Of a stretch of 64,000 nt of DNA, positions 61,587-64,000 are shown one piece after another. The notes under the pieces are model-generated. The model made no database searches, was not told where the DNA came from, and was given only the letters and a program-made list of their open reading frames with translations. This stretch comes from an uncultured Bacteroidales bacterium (lineage in GTDB: Bacteria; Bacteroidota; Bacteroidia; Bacteroidales; Paludibacteraceae), in contig CACZOA010000082.1 of NCBI GenBank assembly GCA_902782665.1, positions 1 to 64,000 on the forward strand. Direction: 5' to 3'. The position numbers were made by a program, and so were the translations under genes. Positions within the stretch are counted from its first letter, which is position 1. The number at the start of each line of letters is the position of its first letter.

Positions 61587-62621
61587 ATGAAAAAAATATT
61601 TGCTATTATTTTTGTGGCGGTGTCATCTGTCTTTGCTTCATGTGATGACGACTTGGAATATGATGATTTTGACGCTATAGAGAATTTTAACTTTCTTTGG
61701 AAGGAAATAGATGAAAAATACTGTTTCTTTGATTATAAGAAAGATAGTATCATGAGATGGGATCTTGTTTATGATAAATATGTGACGAAAATTTATTATG
61801 ACTGTTCCAATGTCACGGAATATTTTGATGTTATGGCAGCGATGTTGGGAGAACTGAAAGATGGCCATGTCAATCTATATTCTTCGTTCGATGTTTCCAA
61901 ATATGATTTTGCGGATAATACGCCTATCGATTTCGATTATAATCTTGTGATGTATAACGACAGATATTTGGGCAAGGATACACGAAGTATTGGTGGTTTC
62001 AGATATAAGACATTGCGTGACGGAAAAGTGGGGTATATTCGTTATGCGGATTTTTCTTCTTCTTTCTCTTATGCCAATATGTATGGCATCTTGTCTTCAT
62101 TTGAAGATACTGAAGGACTGATTATTGATGTGAGGAACAATGGTGGTGGAGCGATAACGAATGTGAATAAGCTGGTGTCCTATTTTATAGAAGAGACGAC
62201 GGTAATTGGATACCGAGTCAATAAGACTGGTCCAGGACATTCAGATTTTTCATCACCTGTTGCAGAGAAGGTGTCTCCTGTCGATAATGAAATTATATAT
62301 AAGAAGCCTGTTTATGTGCTTACCAATAGTCGTTGTTACAGTGCGACGAATGAATTCGTGTATGCCATGAAGGGATTGCCAAGAATAAAAATTCTTGGAG
62401 GAAAGACGGGGGGTGGATGCGGAATGCCGTTTTCAACTGAACTGCCATGTGGTTGGAGAGTCCGTTTTTCTGCTAATCCATGTTATGATAAGAATATGCA
62501 GATCACTGAGTTCGGAGTGGATCCGGATATAGAGGTGCATTTGGATGAGGAACTTGCTTACAGAGCAAAATTGGACAATATTATAGAAACAGCGTGTGAC
62601 TATATAGTAAAGAAAAAATGA
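61587..62621 (+). CDS. S41-family serine peptidase lipoprotein, cassette copy 2
   Basis: A 344-residue paralogue of the lipoprotein at 59512. Lipid Cys19 is followed by DDDLEYDD. It shares the N-domain (NFNFLWKEIDEKYCFFDYKKDS, GELKDGHVNLYSS) and the peptidase core (GKVGYIRYADFSSSF, EGLIIDVRNNGGGAI, candidate nucleophile Ser252 in NSRCYSATNEFVYAM, and ILGGKTGGGCGMPF). The C-terminus has ITEFGVDPDIEVHLDEELAY as in copy 1. Its last codon overlaps the start of the downstream SpoU methyltransferase gene by ATGA, though the two products have no obvious link. Substrate unknown. Confidence 0.87.
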   Translation: MKKIFAIIFVAVSSVFASCDDDLEYDDFDAIENFNFLWKEIDEKYCFFDYKKDSIMRWDLVYDKYVTKIYYDCSNVTEYFDVMAAMLGELKDGHVNLYSSFDVSKYDFADNTPIDFDYNLVMYNDRYLGKDTRSIGGFRYKTLRDGKVGYIRYADFSSSFSYANMYGILSSFEDTEGLIIDVRNNGGGAITNVNKLVSYFIEETTVIGYRVNKTGPGHSDFSSPVAEKVSPVDNEIIYKKPVYVLTNSRCYSATNEFVYAMKGLPRIKILGGKTGGGCGMPFSTELPCGWRVRFSANPCYDKNMQITEFGVDPDIEVHLDEELAYRAKLDNIIETACDYIVKKK

Positions 62622-63154
62622 AAAAACTAACAATAGAAGATCTTAACAGAATCACTCCTGAGGAGTTCAAACAAACGAAGAAGATTCCTTTGGTTGTTGT
62701 GCTCGACAATGTCAGAAGCATGCACAATGTGGGAGCCGTGTTCCGTACTGCGGACGCTTTCATTGTGGAGAAGATAGTGCTGTGTGGAATCACGTCGTGT
62801 CCGCCCAATGCCGAAATTCATAAAAGTGCGTTAGGTGCGGAGATGACTGTAGACTGGGAGTATGCGGAAGACACGTTGGAGGCGGTAAAACAATTGAAGA
62901 AGCAGGGCTACCATGTCTATTCGATAGAGCAGGTGGAAAGGAGTGAGATGCTTAATGATTTGTCTTTGCCAGAAGGCAAACCAGGTTTTGCTATTGTTAT
63001 GGGAAACGAAGTCAAGGGAGTTCGCCAGGATGTGGTCGATGAGAGTGACGGTGTGATTGAGATCCCTCAGTTTGGCACAAAACACTCACTTAATGTCTCT
63101 GTCACTGCTGGTATTGTGATGTGGGAACTATTTAAGCGTATTAAACTTTGTTGA
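62618..63154 (+). CDS. SpoU/TrmH-family RNA 2'-O-methyltransferase
   Basis: A 178-residue SPOUT methyltransferase. Motif 1 is VVVLDNVRSMHNVGAVFRTADAF with the catalytic-type Asn and Arg, motif 2 FAIVMGNEVKGV, and motif 3 IEIPQFGTKHSLNVSVTAGIVMWEL, which build the knotted SAM site. It lacks the N-terminal substrate-binding domain found in RlmB, so it belongs to the short TrmH/TrmL-like forms. The target may be a tRNA or rRNA ribose, and this cannot be decided here. The ATG at 62618 overlaps the stop of the upstream S41 gene by 4 bases. Confidence 0.9.
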   Translation: MKKLTIEDLNRITPEEFKQTKKIPLVVVLDNVRSMHNVGAVFRTADAFIVEKIVLCGITSCPPNAEIHKSALGAEMTVDWEYAEDTLEAVKQLKKQGYHVYSIEQVERSEMLNDLSLPEGKPGFAIVMGNEVKGVRQDVVDESDGVIEIPQFGTKHSLNVSVTAGIVMWELFKRIKLC

Positions 63155-63178
63155 TTTAGTTGCAATTAGTTAACTTTG
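63147..63178 (+). promoter_or_regulatory. Bacteroidota-type promoter for rlmH
   Basis: TTTG at 63147-63150 (inside the end of the SpoU gene) and TAACTTTG at 63171-63178 have a 20-base spacer. The rlmH start is at 63255, leaving a leader of about 70 bases. Confidence 0.75.
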
Positions 63179-63254
63179 CCGTGATTGTATGAAAATGATG
63201 AATCCAGTTAAGATGCGATAACTCGCGTCTTAATATAATTGATAATGAATTAGT

Positions 63255-63728
63255 ATGAAAATTGATCTCGTAGCAGTTGGCAAAACCGTTGATAAGAATT
63301 TTATTGCGTCTATTAAGGAATATGTTAATAGATTGTCACACTATGTTCAATTTTCATTTATAGAGATACCTGAACTAAAGAATACTAAAAATCTTAGTGA
63401 AGACCAGCAGAAGCAGAAAGAAGAGGAACTTATTATGCAGGTGATTTCAGACAGTGATGAGTTGATTCTTCTTGATGAGCATGGCACGGAATTCACATCT
63501 GTCGGATTTTCAGAGTATTTGCAGAAAAAAATGAATGCTGGCGGAAAACGATTGGTTTTCTTGATTGGCGGTCCTTATGGTTTTTCTCCTAATGTCTACA
63601 AACGAGCAAATGGAAAAGTATCATTGTCAAAAATGACTTTTTCGCATCAGATGATCAGACTTATTTTCGTGGAGCAGATTTATAGAGCTTTTACGATATT
63701 GAGAGGAGAACCATATCATCATGAGTGA
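63255..63728 (+). CDS. rlmH: 23S rRNA (pseudouridine1915-N3)-methyltransferase
   Basis: Methylates pseudouridine 1915 in helix 69 of 23S rRNA on the assembled 70S ribosome. The 157-residue protein has the whole RlmH/YbeA pattern: MKIDLVAVGKT at the start, ELILLDEHGTEFTSVGFSEYL, the SAM-knot loop FLIGGPYGFSP, and the C-terminal LSKMTFSHQMIRLIFVEQIYRAF with the final GEPYHHE. It is the usual length for the family. The next gene starts 2 bases after its stop, so it is probably co-transcribed. Confidence 0.97.
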   Translation: MKIDLVAVGKTVDKNFIASIKEYVNRLSHYVQFSFIEIPELKNTKNLSEDQQKQKEEELIMQVISDSDELILLDEHGTEFTSVGFSEYLQKKMNAGGKRLVFLIGGPYGFSPNVYKRANGKVSLSKMTFSHQMIRLIFVEQIYRAFTILRGEPYHHE

Positions 63729-63730
63729 TT

Positions 63731-64000
63731 ATGAGAAAAGATTTTATTGAAGTTCTAAAAAAACTTGTTTCCAATATATATTTTGTCCTCGCTGTCCTTG
63801 TCTTGACGGCGACCATAGCTTTGGTGTCTGATTACATCAGTTACACACGAAGCCAGAAAAGCCTGGATCTCACAGAGTTCAATAGTACTCTGCATAAGAA
63901 GCAGACCATAGCTATGGATTTGCTTACAAAAATGATGCAGGAGACGGGAGGTAATTTGGAAAAACTTCAAAAGAATCCATTTTATATCAAACAGTCAGAG
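63731..64000 (+). CDS. Membrane protein, partial at the window edge
   Basis: An open frame of 90 codons runs from the ATG at 63731 to the last base without a stop. It begins MRKDFIEVLKKLVSN, then a hydrophobic helix (about 16-33, IYFVLAVLVLTATIALVS), then a hydrophilic helical segment (SYTRSQKSLDLTEFNSTLHK, LLTKMMQETGG). This topology fits a sensor kinase or other bitopic protein with a periplasmic domain, but the visible part is too short to assign. It is 2 bases after rlmH and probably shares its promoter at 63147. Confidence 0.75.
   Translation, partial: MRKDFIEVLKKLVSNIYFVLAVLVLTATIALVSDYISYTRSQKSLDLTEFNSTLHKKQTIAMDLLTKMMQETGGNLEKLQKNPFYIKQSE

Noticed and set aside
1..64000. tRNA, rRNA, CRISPR arrays, integrases and transposases
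   Set aside because: None was recognised by eye on either strand; a tRNA or RNA-family scan was not possible.

Overview
The window looks like a chromosome segment of a Bacteroidota species, most likely order Bacteroidales. Several independent signs agree: an AraC-type hybrid two-component sensor, promoters of the TTTG-N19/21-TAnnTTTG type, lipoproteins with an acidic stretch after the lipid cysteine, type IX secretion (T9SS) components PorW/SprE and PorX, two proteins with type B T9SS sorting domains, and Bacteroidota-specific families (DUF3078, putative porin). I cannot name a genus. No rRNA, tRNA, CRISPR array, prophage or transposase was seen.

Layout. 0-8 kb: hybrid sensor/regulator, POT peptide transporter, T9SS cargo protein. 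8-15 kb: riboflavin synthase, two DUF3078 paralogues, agmatine deiminase, an SPFH protein with a coiled-coil partner, a strong stem-loop region and a HAD phosphatase. 15.7-17.5 kb: a tandem array of small lipoproteins, at least one clearly chagasin-like (MEROPS I42 cysteine peptidase inhibitor), with a coding remnant and an orphan leader. 17.5-27.6 kb: ispE, M16 peptidase, then an apparent operon of putative porin, solute-binding protein, ACP phosphodiesterase and SNF2 helicase. 27.7-40.7 kb, mostly minus strand: a large T9SS cargo protein, an HD protein (+), a radical SAM protein, a small membrane protein, a heterodimeric ABC exporter, a TPR-retropepsin protein, and queE/queD. 40.9-42.4 kb: two tandem outer-membrane proteins.

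42.5-49.1 kb is a branched-chain amino acid operon: leader peptide and attenuator, leuA, a fused leuC-leuD, a citramalate synthase-like gene and leuB. LeuCD and LeuB can serve both the leucine route (from LeuA) and the citramalate route to isoleucine. The 18-residue leader peptide is rich in both Leu and Ile codons, which fits that dual role.

49.2-57 kb: a lipoprotein whose promoter and leader match those of the 15.8 kb array, then porW-porX, rsmA and corA. 57-62.6 kb: an unknown secreted protein, then a two-gene cassette (predicted barrel protein plus S41 peptidase lipoprotein) present twice in tandem. 62.6-64 kb: two rRNA/tRNA-type methyltransferases (SpoU family, rlmH) and a membrane protein cut by the window edge.

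The most interesting items are the leu/ile attenuator with the LeuC-LeuD fusion, the inhibitor-like lipoprotein array with its mobile-looking leader, the duplicated barrel-S41 cassette, the TPR-retropepsin fusion, and REP-like repeats that abut or enter stop codons.
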